Origin: CAYVHU01 sp964451415
GTDB taxonomy: Bacteria > Pseudomonadota > Alphaproteobacteria > Rhodospirillales > Magnetovibrionaceae
Length of the DNA: 64,000 nucleotides
Direction of reading: 5' to 3'
NCBI GenBank assembly: GCA_964451415.1
Contig: CAYVHU010000011.1
Location: 1-64,000 of the forward strand
Each line of letters begins with the position of its first letter. Position 1 is the first letter of the stretch. Under the pieces are notes generated by a model that saw nothing but the letters and a program-made list of their open reading frames with translations, did no database searches and had not been told where the DNA came from. Made by a program: the position numbers and the translations under genes. This document shows positions 46,599 through 55,044 of the stretch, in pieces.

Positions 46599-47422
46599 CG
46601 CGGTGGCATGGCGCCCACCACCAGCTCGGGGTCCAGATGGATGTTCTTCCACGTCAGCCCCCAGTGCAAATGCGCACCCGTCACGCGTCCGGTTCGTCCC
46701 ACCGTGCCGATGCGTTCGCCTTGTTTGACCTTTTGTCCCGCAACGACGGCAATGGAGCTCATGTGCGCATAGACCGTGCTCAAACCCAGCCCATGATCAA
46801 TCATCACGGTCTTGCCGGTATAAAACATATTCGGCGCAACCAGCGCCACCACCCCATCGGCGGGCGCAACAATGGGCGTCCCCCAAGGCGCTGCGATATC
46901 GACACCATTGTGCGGGTTCTTCGGTTTGCCGTCCAAAATCCGTTGCGAACCGAAAACCCCGGAAATCGGCCCTTTCACCGGCCAAATAAAGCCCTTCAGA
47001 AACAGGGCCTGCGCGCTTCGCAAGGCGCGCACCGCGCGAATTTCCGTATTGTCGGCAAGAATGCGTTTGATGTCTTCCGCACGCGGGCTCACTTGGCGCC
47101 GGGGGAGGCCGTTGATGCGCTGAATTTTGTAGGTTCTGGGCGTGATGGTGAAACGGCGGGTCTCCACTTGACCATTGGGCTTTTTCACGCTCAAGACCGC
47201 TTTGGCCTTGGCATCGCGACCGAAACCGAACACCACATCGCCGCGCGCCGATACGGCCACCGCCCGGCCATCCAAAGAAACCTTCGAACCCGCCTGAACG
47301 CGCCCGCTCACCATGCCGCCTTGTTCGAAATTTCCCTTCAATTCCAAAGCGTGGGCAGAAACGCTGAACAGCGCCGCGAACAACACCGCGAACAACACCG
47401 CGAACAACAAACGTAATTTCAC
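46595..47422 (-). CDS. M23-family metallopeptidase
   Basis: 275 residues. A signal peptide (residues 1-26, FSVSAHA cleavage) precedes a beta-rich N-terminal part and a C-terminal LytM/M23 domain (about 145-265). Zinc ligands are intact: His/Asp in HNGVDIAA and His in HLHWG. It probably cleaves peptidoglycan cross-bridges in the periplasm, so it acts in cell-wall remodelling or division. It overlaps xseA by 4 bp (ATGA). The signal peptide core is encoded by a three-fold 12-bp tandem repeat, described separately. Confidence 0.9.
   Translation of the reverse strand: MKLRLLFAVLFAVLFAALFSVSAHALELKGNFEQGGMVSGRVQAGSKVSLDGRAVAVSARGDVVFGFGRDAKAKAVLSVKKPNGQVETRRFTITPRTYKIQRINGLPRRQVSPRAEDIKRILADNTEIRAVRALRSAQALFLKGFIWPVKGPISGVFGSQRILDGKPKNPHNGVDIAAPWGTPIVAPADGVVALVAPNMFYTGKTVMIDHGLGLSTVYAHMSSIAVVAGQKVKQGERIGTVGRTGRVTGAHLHWGLTWKNIHLDPELVVGAMPPR
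47374..47409. repeat. Three perfect 12-bp tandem repeats
   Basis: The unit CCGCGAACAACA occurs three times in succession, identical each time, within the signal-peptide codons of the M23 peptidase. Each unit encodes four residues of the FAVLFAVLFAALF stretch (minus strand). In-frame unit gain or loss would alter signal-peptide length without a frameshift. Confidence 0.9.
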
Positions 47423-48849
47423 AGCAAACTCCCCTGGCGATCTGTCTTTTTCTTTTTTACGGCCCCAGGCTTTGCGGGCGCACCGCCAATCACGCGGGCC
47501 CGCACGCTGCCGTTTTTGAAACGAACGTTCATATCGTCTCCCGGTCGCAACGCCTGCACACTGTCGACGGCACGGCCTCGAATATCCGTGACCAGGACGA
47601 AGCCCCGATCCAGGATGCGCCGGTACGAAAGGCTTTCCAACAAGCGCGCGCTTTGTTCCAATTTCTGCCGCCGCGCAGACGTCAATCGCGTCGCCGCATG
47701 GGCCAGATCATCGCTGCGATCTTCCAGATGCCGAACGGCAAAGTTCAGGTGCTGGCGCGGCGACACCAGCCGGCCTGCGATTTCAGCCAGCCGGCGGTGT
47801 CGGCGATGCACGCCGCCGGCTAGACTTCCGTCCAAACGTTCGGCCCAATCGTCGAGACGTTGACAACGCTGCGCAACCAGACTTGCCAAGTCCGGCAAGC
47901 CGCGTCCCAAACCCGAAAGATCGGCCTTGTGTGTGCTTATCATGCGTGTTGCGCCGCGCGTTAAGCGTGCGGCCGTCTCTTGCAATCGCGCCAACAGTTC
48001 GCTGCGCACCGGCACCGCCATTTCCGCTGCCGCACTCGGCGTCGGCGCGCGCAGATCGGCAACGAAATCGATCAACGTGGTATCGCTTTCATGGCCCACG
48101 GCGCTAATTACGGGGATCGTGCTTTGGGCTACCGCGCGCACCACATTTTCTTCGTTGAACGCCCACAGATCTTCCAACGATCCGCCACCGCGCGCAACGA
48201 TCAAAACGTCCGGGCGCGCGATGGCGCCACCGGGTTGCAAACGGTTGAAGCCCTCGATGGCGCCCGCAATCCGTTCTGCCGCCTCGTCGCCTTGAACCGG
48301 CGACGGCCACAGCAAAACATGCGTAGGAAAGCGATCATTCAAACGGTGTAAAATATCGCGAATAACCGCGCCGGTAGGTGAAGTCACGACACCGATGAGG
48401 CGTGGCAGGAAGGGAATTTTCCGCTTTGCCTGCGCATCGAACAAACCCTCGGCGGCCAGGGCCTTGCGACGATCCTCCAACAGCTTCAGCAACGCGCCTT
48501 CGCCCGCGACCTCCACGGCCTCGACCACGATTTGATAATTCGATCGTCCGGGATAGGTGGTCAAACGTCCCGTGACGATGACCTCAAGGCCATCTTCGGG
48601 CCGCGCGGAAAGACGCGCCGCCGCGCCGCGCCAACATACCGCGTCCAACACCGCGCGATCATCCTTCAGCCGAAAGTACAAGTGCCCCGAGGCCGCACGT
48701 TTGAAACCCGAAATTTCGCCGCGCACGCGCACGAAGGCGAAGGCGTCCTCGACGAGACGTTTCACATGCCCGGAAATCTCCGAAACAGAAACAACAGGGG
48801 CATTCAGGCCCATATGGGAGGAGACCGGTCCGGTTTGCTGTTCACTCAT
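47419..48849 (-). CDS. xseA: Exodeoxyribonuclease VII large subunit
   Basis: 476 residues from the ATG at 48849, chosen because family similarity (VSVSEISGHVKRLVEDAF) begins shortly after; the frame extends upstream without similarity. Large subunit of exonuclease VII, which degrades single-stranded DNA. The N-terminal OB fold (about 20-120, VRVRGEISGFKRAASGHLYF) is followed by the catalytic domain with VVTSPTGAVIRDILHRL and RGGGSLEDLWAFNEE. The C-terminal coiled coil carries the small-subunit binding part. The small subunit xseB is not in the window. It is divergent from purD. Confidence 0.96.
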   Translation of the reverse strand: MSEQQTGPVSSHMGLNAPVVSVSEISGHVKRLVEDAFAFVRVRGEISGFKRAASGHLYFRLKDDRAVLDAVCWRGAAARLSARPEDGLEVIVTGRLTTYPGRSNYQIVVEAVEVAGEGALLKLLEDRRKALAAEGLFDAQAKRKIPFLPRLIGVVTSPTGAVIRDILHRLNDRFPTHVLLWPSPVQGDEAAERIAGAIEGFNRLQPGGAIARPDVLIVARGGGSLEDLWAFNEENVVRAVAQSTIPVISAVGHESDTTLIDFVADLRAPTPSAAAEMAVPVRSELLARLQETAARLTRGATRMISTHKADLSGLGRGLPDLASLVAQRCQRLDDWAERLDGSLAGGVHRRHRRLAEIAGRLVSPRQHLNFAVRHLEDRSDDLAHAATRLTSARRQKLEQSARLLESLSYRRILDRGFVLVTDIRGRAVDSVQALRPGDDMNVRFKNGSVRARVIGGAPAKPGAVKKKKTDRQGSLL

Positions 48850-48932
48850 GGGCCGCAGTATGTATGATGCCGGGGGACGCGGCAAACCCGTCTGCGTCCG
48901 GGAAACAAACTTTTTCAGGGGGAAGTGCGTCA

Positions 48933-50225
48933 ATGAAGGTTCTGGTGGTGGGTTCGGGTGGACGTGAACATGCTTTGTGTTGGGCGATTGCCAAATCTGC
49001 GAAGTGCACGACACTTCTGGCCGCACCGGGTAACGCCGGTATTGCTCAAGTTGCCCGGTGCGTGGACATCGCCGCCGACGATATCGAGGCCCTCGTCGAT
49101 TTTGCCGTTACGGAAAAAATAGACTTCGTGGTCGTCGGCCCGGAAGTTCCGCTGGTCGCGGGGCTGGTGGACAAACTGACAAACCACGATATCAAAGCCT
49201 TTGGCCCCACGGCACGCGCAGCGCAATTGGAAGGCTCCAAAGCCTTCATGAAGGACCTTCTGGAAAAATACGACATCCCCACCGCCGCTTATGGAACCTT
49301 TAATGAGCCGGACGCGGCCAAGGCCTACATCCTCAAGCAAGACGGCCCGCTGGTGGTCAAGGCGGACGGCCTCGCCGCCGGCAAGGGCGTGATCGTGTGC
49401 CACAATAAAAACGAGGCCTACGCCGCCATCGACCACATGATGGTGGAACGCGCCTTTGGCGAAGCGGGCGACGAAATTCTCATCGAAGAGTTCATGGAAG
49501 GCGAGGAAATCAGCGTTTTCGCCCTTGTGGACGGCAAAACCGCGGTGACCTTGGCGGACGCTCAAGACCACAAGGCCGCCTACGATGGCGACACCGGCCC
49601 CAACACCGGGGGCATGGGCGCGTATTCCCCCGCGCCGGTCGTCACCAAAGCCCTGCGCGATAAAATCATGGACACCATCATCACACCGACCCTTGAGGCC
49701 ATGAAGGCGGAAGGCTGTCCCTACACCGGCGTTTTGTTCGCCGGGCTGATGATCACGAAAAGCGGGCCGAAGGTCCTGGAATTCAACGTGCGTTTCGGCG
49801 ATCCGGAATGTCAGGCCTTAATGGTGCGTTGCGACTCAGACATGTTGGACGCCTTGCTGGCGTGTAGCGAAGGTCGGCTCAGCGAGACTGAGATCAAATG
49901 GAAATCCGAAACCGCCCTGGTGGTGGTGATGGCGACGGAAGGCTATCCGGGACACTATGCCAAGGGCAGTGAAATCAAGGGCCTGGACAAGGCCGACGCC
50001 ATCGAAGGCGTGCACGTCTTTCACGCTGGCACCAGGACCGAAGACGGAAAGATCCTGGCCAATGGCGGCCGCGTTCTGGGCGTCACCGGCTTGGGCGATA
50101 CCGTAAAGGCCGCCCAGAAGAAAGCCTACGCAGGCGTTGATGCCATCGACTGGCCGGAAGGCTTCTGCCGCCGCGACATCGGCTGGCGGACCCTGCAAGG
50201 AAAAAACGGGTCCGTCCCTTCTTGA
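48933..50225 (+). CDS. purD: Phosphoribosylamine--glycine ligase
   Basis: 430 residues from the ATG at 48933, where MKVLVVGSGGREHALCWA matches the family start. It catalyses the ATP-dependent joining of glycine to phosphoribosylamine in purine synthesis. The N-terminal domain, the ATP-grasp domain (about 100-290, including VVKADGLAAGKGV and DAQDHKAAYDGDTGPNTGGMG) and the C-terminal domain are all present. It is monocistronic and followed by the SRP RNA gene. Upstream, 83 bp separate it from xseA with divergent promoters. Confidence 0.97.
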   Translation: MKVLVVGSGGREHALCWAIAKSAKCTTLLAAPGNAGIAQVARCVDIAADDIEALVDFAVTEKIDFVVVGPEVPLVAGLVDKLTNHDIKAFGPTARAAQLEGSKAFMKDLLEKYDIPTAAYGTFNEPDAAKAYILKQDGPLVVKADGLAAGKGVIVCHNKNEAYAAIDHMMVERAFGEAGDEILIEEFMEGEEISVFALVDGKTAVTLADAQDHKAAYDGDTGPNTGGMGAYSPAPVVTKALRDKIMDTIITPTLEAMKAEGCPYTGVLFAGLMITKSGPKVLEFNVRFGDPECQALMVRCDSDMLDALLACSEGRLSETEIKWKSETALVVVMATEGYPGHYAKGSEIKGLDKADAIEGVHVFHAGTRTEDGKILANGGRVLGVTGLGDTVKAAQKKAYAGVDAIDWPEGFCRRDIGWRTLQGKNGSVPS

Positions 50226-50260
50226 TCTTCTTCTTTTCCGCTCCTGTGCGCATTGGGGCT

Positions 50261-50289
50261 TTGCGCGGAAGCCTTCGCCTTGGTATACT
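50261..50289 (+). promoter_or_regulatory. Promoter of the SRP RNA gene
   Basis: A -35 element TTGCGC (50261-50266) and a -10 TATACT (50284-50289) are separated by 17 bp. They place the start about 7 bp downstream, at the 5' end of the SRP RNA stem. Confidence 0.7.
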
Positions 50290-50294
50290 GCGCC

Positions 50295-50393
50295 CGGGAG
50301 ATCACCGTGGACGAGGTCCTCGCCAACCCGGTCAGGTCCGGAAGGAAGCAGCCGTAACGAGTTTCGCTTCGGGTCGCGTGTTGGTCTCCCACC
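50295..50393 (+). ncRNA. ffs: Signal recognition particle 4.5S RNA
   Basis: The highly conserved SRP core GGTCAGGTCCGGAAGGAAGC is present at about 50330-50349. The outer arms pair: GGGAGA at 50296-50301 with TCTCCC at 50385-50390. The small size (about 100 nt) fits the bacterial short form without an Alu domain. It lies between purD and dnaX, a common alphaproteobacterial placement. It binds Ffh for co-translational targeting. Ends are estimated to within a few bases. Confidence 0.93.
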
Positions 50394-50450
50394 TTAAGTT
50401 TGCGGGCCTTTAACGAGGGAAGCGGCCGAACGGCCCTTGTAGATACGATC

Positions 50451-52217
50451 ATGCCCCAGGCCGAAACACCCTCTCAAAACGAACATCAAGGCGAATACCG
50501 GGTTCTCGCCCGCAAATACCGCCCTACGGATTTCAGCACCCTGATCGGCCAGGACGCCTTGGTGCGCACCTTGACCAACGCCATCCAGACCGGTCGTCTG
50601 GCCCATGCGTTCATGCTGACGGGCGTGCGCGGGGTCGGCAAAACGACCACGGCACGCATTATTGCGCGGGCCTTGAATTGCATCGGGGCCGATGGCAAGG
50701 GCGGAGAAACGGTACAACCTTGCGGAGTCTGTGAGCACTGCACCGCCATTGCCGAAGACCGCCACGTCGATGTGATGGAAATGGACGCCGCGTCGCGAAC
50801 CGGTGTGGACGACATCCGCGAAATTATCGAAGGCGTGCGCTACAAACCCGTCTCCGCGCGCTACAAAATCTACATCATCGATGAAGTCCACATGCTGTCC
50901 AAAAACGCCTTCAACGCCTTGTTGAAGACATTGGAAGAACCGCCGGAACACGTCAAATTCATTTTCGCCACCACCGAGATCCGTAAAGTTCCGGTGACGG
51001 TACTGTCGCGTTGCCAGCGTTTCGATTTACGCCGCATCGATATGGAAACCCTGGCAAAGCATTTCAAAGGCATCGTGGAACAAGAAGGCGCCAGCGTTTC
51101 CGAAGGCGCCCTGGCGCTGATCACACGCGCCGCCGACGGCTCGGTGCGTGACGGCCTGTCCCTGCTGGATCAGGCCATCGCCCATACGACAGGCGCGGTG
51201 GACGAGACAGCCATCCGCGACATGTTGGGCCTGGCCGACCGGGCACGCACCTTCGATCTGTTCGACGCGGTGATGAAAGGCGATGTCGGCAGCGCGCTCG
51301 ACCAGATAGGCGCACAATACAATTGCGGCGCGGACCCGGTGCAAATTCTCCAAGACATGCTGGACCTGGTGCACTGGCTCACCCGTATCAAGGTCACACC
51401 GCGCGCCGCCGATGCCGCCGGCGTGGCGGAAATAGAACGCACGCAAGGCCGCAAAATGGCCGAAACCCTGACCATGGCGACGCTGACCCGCGCCTGGCAG
51501 ATGCTCTTGAAGGGCCTTCATGAAGTGCGCACCGCACCCAGCGCCCTACAGGCGGCGGAGATGATTCTGGTGCGCTTGATGTACGGCCTGGAATTGCCCG
51601 CTCCGGCGGAGGTGCTGAAAAAGCTGTCCAACTTGCCCCCAACGTCGCAGACCGGCAGCAGCAGCACACAGACGTCATCATCCTCTCCTTCATCCCCCAC
51701 CGCGACGCAAGGCAGCGCCCTTTCGCCGCGCTCCGGCCCCTCGTATTCGGGGACAACCATTTCGCATGCGGCACAGCTTGATGTCCATTCACTCAGCATG
51801 TCAGAGGTCCAGGCCCCCGACCCCCTCACGTTCGCACAGGTGGTGGCACTAGCGGATCGTTTGGGAGAGCTGATTTTGTCCGCCAATCTGGCCGCGAACC
51901 TGCATCTGGTCAATTTCCAACCGGGCAAGATCGAATACCGTCCCGCCGCGAACGCGCCGGGCGATCTGGCGCAGCGCCTGACAAAATTCCTCAATGACCA
52001 CACGGCCCGACGCTGGGTTGTCTCGGTCTCACGCGCAACGGGCGAGGCGACCTTGAAGCAGCAAGAAGAGGCCCTGGCGAGCGCCGAAAAGGCCAAGGCC
52101 GCCCACGACCCGCTTGTTCAGGCGGTGTTGACGGCCTTTCCCGGTGCGGAGTTGACTTCGGTCAACGATATTTCGCCCGACGCCGTGCCGCCCGCACAAA
52201 CACACGACGAGGGCTAG
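50451..52217 (+). CDS. dnaX: DNA polymerase III subunit gamma/tau
   Basis: 588 residues from the ATG at 50451 (YRVLARKYRP follows within 20 residues); the frame extends 17 codons upstream without similarity. It is the clamp-loader motor: Walker A GVRGVGKTT, four zinc-binding Cys in NCIGADGKGG..CGVCEHC, and sensor region LSRCQRFDLRR. A Ser/Thr-rich linker (about 395-430, SSTQTSSSSPSSPT) precedes the tau C-terminal part. A gamma-producing frameshift site is not evident: the only A-run there is five bases. It lies just after the SRP RNA gene. Confidence 0.96.
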   Translation: MPQAETPSQNEHQGEYRVLARKYRPTDFSTLIGQDALVRTLTNAIQTGRLAHAFMLTGVRGVGKTTTARIIARALNCIGADGKGGETVQPCGVCEHCTAIAEDRHVDVMEMDAASRTGVDDIREIIEGVRYKPVSARYKIYIIDEVHMLSKNAFNALLKTLEEPPEHVKFIFATTEIRKVPVTVLSRCQRFDLRRIDMETLAKHFKGIVEQEGASVSEGALALITRAADGSVRDGLSLLDQAIAHTTGAVDETAIRDMLGLADRARTFDLFDAVMKGDVGSALDQIGAQYNCGADPVQILQDMLDLVHWLTRIKVTPRAADAAGVAEIERTQGRKMAETLTMATLTRAWQMLLKGLHEVRTAPSALQAAEMILVRLMYGLELPAPAEVLKKLSNLPPTSQTGSSSTQTSSSSPSSPTATQGSALSPRSGPSYSGTTISHAAQLDVHSLSMSEVQAPDPLTFAQVVALADRLGELILSANLAANLHLVNFQPGKIEYRPAANAPGDLAQRLTKFLNDHTARRWVVSVSRATGEATLKQQEEALASAEKAKAAHDPLVQAVLTAFPGAELTSVNDISPDAVPPAQTHDEG

Positions 52218-52219
52218 AA

Positions 52220-52525
52220 TCAGAGAACCGTGGTCAACCACGCCAATTCGGCGCTGCCGTTGCGGGCATAGGCGGTGATTTCGGTGCCGGCGCGAAAATC
52301 GCCGGGAAACGAGACCTTCCAGTTACCCTCGTCGTCCGAAACGGCCGGCAGGTTCGCCGACTGGACGCCGTTGGTGGGAATTTCATAATAAACTTGGACG
52401 TTCTGACAGGCTTCCGCGGTCACACCAGCGATGGTGAAACCATGGTGCAAGGGGGGGTGACCTTGGGGATGGATGTGTTCAATCTGGATGCGTTCAACTT
52501 GGGTATGGGCAATCCTGGCGGACAT
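52220..52525 (-). CDS. Small Ig-like beta-sandwich protein, unknown function
   Basis: 101 residues with a good ribosome site (GGAAAAGAGA). The N-terminal 25 residues are His-rich (HTQVERIQIEHIHPQGH), unlike a signal peptide. The rest looks like a single Ig/Big-type beta sandwich: SDDEGNWKVSFPGDF and GTEITAYARNGSA are the recurring 'D..G.W..' and 'A...G' patterns. I do not recognise a family. It is encoded 179 bp downstream of a second small Ig-like gene on the same strand. The two may be a pair of surface or periplasmic modules, but no secretion signal is seen in either. Confidence 0.6.
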   Translation of the reverse strand: MSARIAHTQVERIQIEHIHPQGHPPLHHGFTIAGVTAEACQNVQVYYEIPTNGVQSANLPAVSDDEGNWKVSFPGDFRAGTEITAYARNGSAELAWLTTVL

Positions 52526-52704
52526 TTTTTTCTCTTTTCCATTTTGATCATGGCGATAAATATAAAACGCAACAGAGACGGTTTTGTGACGATCCCCGCC
52601 CCCTGCCGACGCGCCGCATTACGCTTTGGAACCTGTAAAAAGACTCGCGTTCGAAACACAGCGCGCCGGTTTCATTCAAGATATGGAAATGATTGCGCCG
52701 CCAT
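52526..52704. other. Intergenic gap between the two small Ig-like genes
   Basis: 179 bp with no supported gene. A start-like site and a poor ORF on the minus strand have no similarity pattern. It may carry a promoter for the downstream gene. Confidence 0.35.
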
Positions 52705-52986
52705 TTACGACAAGGTGATGGATTTCTCACCCGGTTTGACCTTGCCGTCGGGGTCGGCAGCCTTAATCGTTAAGGTGCCGGAGGGTGAAAAATCATCCAG
52801 AATGTTGCTGGACCAGGTGTCGCCGCTAATGGTGGCGTCCTGCTTACCGATGGACATGCCGTTGAGCAGGGCTTGCACCGTGATTGACGTCGCACCACCG
52901 GTCTGCCCGGATGATTTGACGCCCTTGTCCAAGCCTTGGTTGCCTGTGTCTTCGGGAGTGATGGTATCTACGGTAATTCTGGACAT
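52705..52986 (-). CDS. Small Ig-like beta-sandwich protein, unknown function
   Basis: 93 residues preceded by a strong AGGAGG ribosome site. The body resembles one bacterial Ig-like domain: ITVQALLNGMSIGKQDATIS, GDTWSSNILDDFSPSGTLTI, then ADPDGKVKPGEKSITLS. A Gly/Ser/Gln/Thr-rich linker (residues 15-30) precedes it. There is no signal peptide or membrane segment. The similar strand pattern to the 101-residue protein downstream suggests a diverged duplicate. The function is not known. Confidence 0.65.
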   Translation of the reverse strand: MSRITVDTITPEDTGNQGLDKGVKSSGQTGGATSITVQALLNGMSIGKQDATISGDTWSSNILDDFSPSGTLTIKAADPDGKVKPGEKSITLS

Positions 52987-53095
52987 ATTCGTCCTCCTGG
53001 ATCGTTAAGGTTAAAGACGATCTTCTCCCCGGCGGACGGACACACGACAGCACAACCAAAAGGTTGTGTCAACTATACATTGCACGTTCTGCGCG

Positions 53096-53932
53096 TTAAA
53101 ACAAGAAGACGTTTTTGGCCGCCACACCCCAGGCTTCGAGAAAGGCGCCGAGGTGCGGGCGCTCTGCGCGTTCGGCTTCGATCAGGCTTACCACATCGGC
53201 GACGGCGCGGTTGTAGCCGTCCTTGGTGATGCTTCCGCGCGTCAGTTGATAGCGCAGATACACAAGATACGTGTTCAAAACATCGGTTTCGCAGTAGTCG
53301 CGAATCTCGCCGATGCGCCCTTCGTCGAACAGCGGCGCAACTTGCGAGCCGTCCACCCCGAACTTGCCGGGAAAGCCCAAAACGGCACACACTTCGTTCA
53401 GTTTCAGACCCCGGCTTGCCGCGCCGAAGTCGCTCAGAGCTTCTTGCAGATCGCAATGAAAATCCTGTGCATAGCGTGAAGTGTAATTCTCCCACTTGTT
53501 GGAAACGTCATGAAAGACCGCTGCGGTAATGCCGTGCACCATGGCGCGGTGGCGCAGCACCGGCACGTCGAAACCACGCCCGTTGTAACTCACCAAACGC
53601 GGGCGATTCTTGTCGATAAATTGGAAAAAACCGCCCACCAGATCGCGCTCCGGCGCTTTGGCATCGCCGCCGGAACGCAATTCTTTCAGATAATAGGTTT
53701 CATGACGGCCCTCGCGCACGATCTCCGCAGCCAGGAAACTCACCGCCACGACACGGTGAAACGGTTGGCGGACGAAAGCATTCTGTCCGCCGGTGACTTC
53801 CAGGTGGTAAGCCTCCAGCGCCGCGCGGCGCTGCTGCACATCTCCACCGGCATCGCCCCCAAGCAAGTTGGAAACGCAATCGGTGTCGGGTACGGTTTCA
53901 ATGTCGAAAACAAACAGGTTTTGGCGTTGCAT
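53096..53932 (-). CDS. DnaQ-like 3'-5' exonuclease (PolB-associated exonuclease family)
   Basis: 278 residues. The N-terminal FVFDIETVPDTD provides the first two acidic ligands (D-x-E) of the DEDD exonuclease fold. The middle VSYNGRGFDVPVLRHRAM is the ExoII-type N-x3-F/YD motif. A late RDYCETDVLNTYLVYLR carries the final Asp (YxxxD-like). It fits the family of stand-alone 3'-5' exonucleases like those related to DNA polymerase B exonuclease domains. It probably trims single-stranded DNA in repair. It sits divergent from ybaB, within a stretch of opposite-strand genes between dnaX and ybaB-recR. Confidence 0.82.
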   Translation of the reverse strand: MQRQNLFVFDIETVPDTDCVSNLLGGDAGGDVQQRRAALEAYHLEVTGGQNAFVRQPFHRVVAVSFLAAEIVREGRHETYYLKELRSGGDAKAPERDLVGGFFQFIDKNRPRLVSYNGRGFDVPVLRHRAMVHGITAAVFHDVSNKWENYTSRYAQDFHCDLQEALSDFGAASRGLKLNEVCAVLGFPGKFGVDGSQVAPLFDEGRIGEIRDYCETDVLNTYLVYLRYQLTRGSITKDGYNRAVADVVSLIEAERAERPHLGAFLEAWGVAAKNVFLF

Positions 53933-54024
53933 GGGGACGATGGTATACAGTGGCAGACCACCGCGCCAGTGTCCTTTGTCTCACGAGAAACAAGGCGCGG
54001 TCTCTTGTGGATAACGGAGCGATA

Positions 54025-54348
54025 ATGAAAAATCTCGGCCAGATGATGAAGCAGGCCCAGCAAATGCAGGCCCGCATGAGCGAACTGCAAAATGAAATGG
54101 AGGCCCACGAGGCCGAAGGTGCCTCCGGCGGGGGAATGGTGAAAGTGCGCCTGTCGGGTAAGTTCGATGCCCGCACCATTTCCATCGACCCCAGCATCAT
54201 CGACCCCGACGATCCGGAAATGCTGGAAGACCTGATTTGCGCCGCCTTCAACGATGCCAAGGCGAAGGTCGATGCCTTCAAGGCGGAAAAGATGGCGGAG
54301 GTGACGGGCGGACTGCCCCTGCCGCCGGGCTTCAAGCTGCCCTTCTAA
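54025..54348 (+). CDS. ybaB: YbaB/EbfC nucleoid-associated protein
   Basis: 107 residues from the ATG at 54025, preceded by GGAG. YbaB/EbfC is a small DNA-binding protein of the nucleoid. The family start MKNLGQMMKQAQQMQARM, the GASGGGMVKVRLSG strand and the DPEMLEDLICAAFNDAKAK helix are present. It is usually cotranscribed with dnaX and recR; here recR follows directly (overlap of one base, TAATG), while dnaX is upstream but separated by opposite-strand genes. Confidence 0.96.
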   Translation: MKNLGQMMKQAQQMQARMSELQNEMEAHEAEGASGGGMVKVRLSGKFDARTISIDPSIIDPDDPEMLEDLICAAFNDAKAKVDAFKAEKMAEVTGGLPLPPGFKLPF

Positions 54349-54962
54349 TGAGCGCGCCTTCCGCAACGGGCGGACCGGAAAGCATCGATGCACTAATTGA
54401 ACTGCTGGCCAGAATTCCCGGCCTGGGGCCGCGTTCGGCACGTCGTGCGGCGTTGCATCTGTTGAAACGCCGTGAATCCCTCATGGTGCCCTTGACGCGC
54501 GCCTTGGGCGAGGCGGCGCAGAATGTGAAGGCGTGTTCGATTTGCCGCAACATCGACACCCGCGATCCGTGCCGCATATGCACAGACCCCAAGCGTGACG
54601 CCAGCCAGATCTGCGTGATCGAAAACGTCGGCGATCTGTGGGCGATGGATCGCGTGGTGGGATTCAAGGGAACGTACCATGTTCTGGGGGGCGCATTGTC
54701 GGCCCTTGACGGGGTGGGTCCGGAAGATTTGAGCATCGCCGCACTTGTGGAGCGCGCCAGCGCCCCGGCGGTCGAAGAGGTCATCCTCGCCACCAACGCC
54801 ACCGTGGACGGGCAGACGACCGCACACTATATCGCCGAACGCCTGGCGGGCGCACAGGTGAAAGTATCGGCCCTGGCCCACGGCGTTCCGCTTGGCGGCG
54901 AACTCGACTATCTGGACGAAGGCACGTTGTTCGCCGCTTTAAAGGCACGAAAGCCGTTTTAG
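54348..54962 (+). CDS. recR: Recombination protein RecR
   Basis: 204 residues from the ATG at 54348. RecR works with RecO and RecF in loading RecA at gaps. An N-terminal helix-hairpin-helix (LLARIPGLGPRSARRAALHLL) and the four-Cys zinc finger (CSICRNIDTRDPCRIC) are followed by a Toprim domain (ICVIENVGDLWAMDR, then EVILATNATVDGQTT). The length is normal. It shares a base with ybaB, so the two are translationally coupled. Confidence 0.97.
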   Translation: MSAPSATGGPESIDALIELLARIPGLGPRSARRAALHLLKRRESLMVPLTRALGEAAQNVKACSICRNIDTRDPCRICTDPKRDASQICVIENVGDLWAMDRVVGFKGTYHVLGGALSALDGVGPEDLSIAALVERASAPAVEEVILATNATVDGQTTAHYIAERLAGAQVKVSALAHGVPLGGELDYLDEGTLFAALKARKPF

Positions 54963-55044
54963 CAACGCATGCGATTTATAATACTAAGCTTTTTTACGAA
55001 CCCGTCATAGCCCCGTTACAGCCATCATCGATAGTACCACTTTG

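Noticed and set aside
51611..51625. Programmed frameshift site in dnaX for the gamma form
   Set aside because: The A-run is only five bases (51618-51622) and not the A AAA AAG type, so no slippery heptamer is supported.
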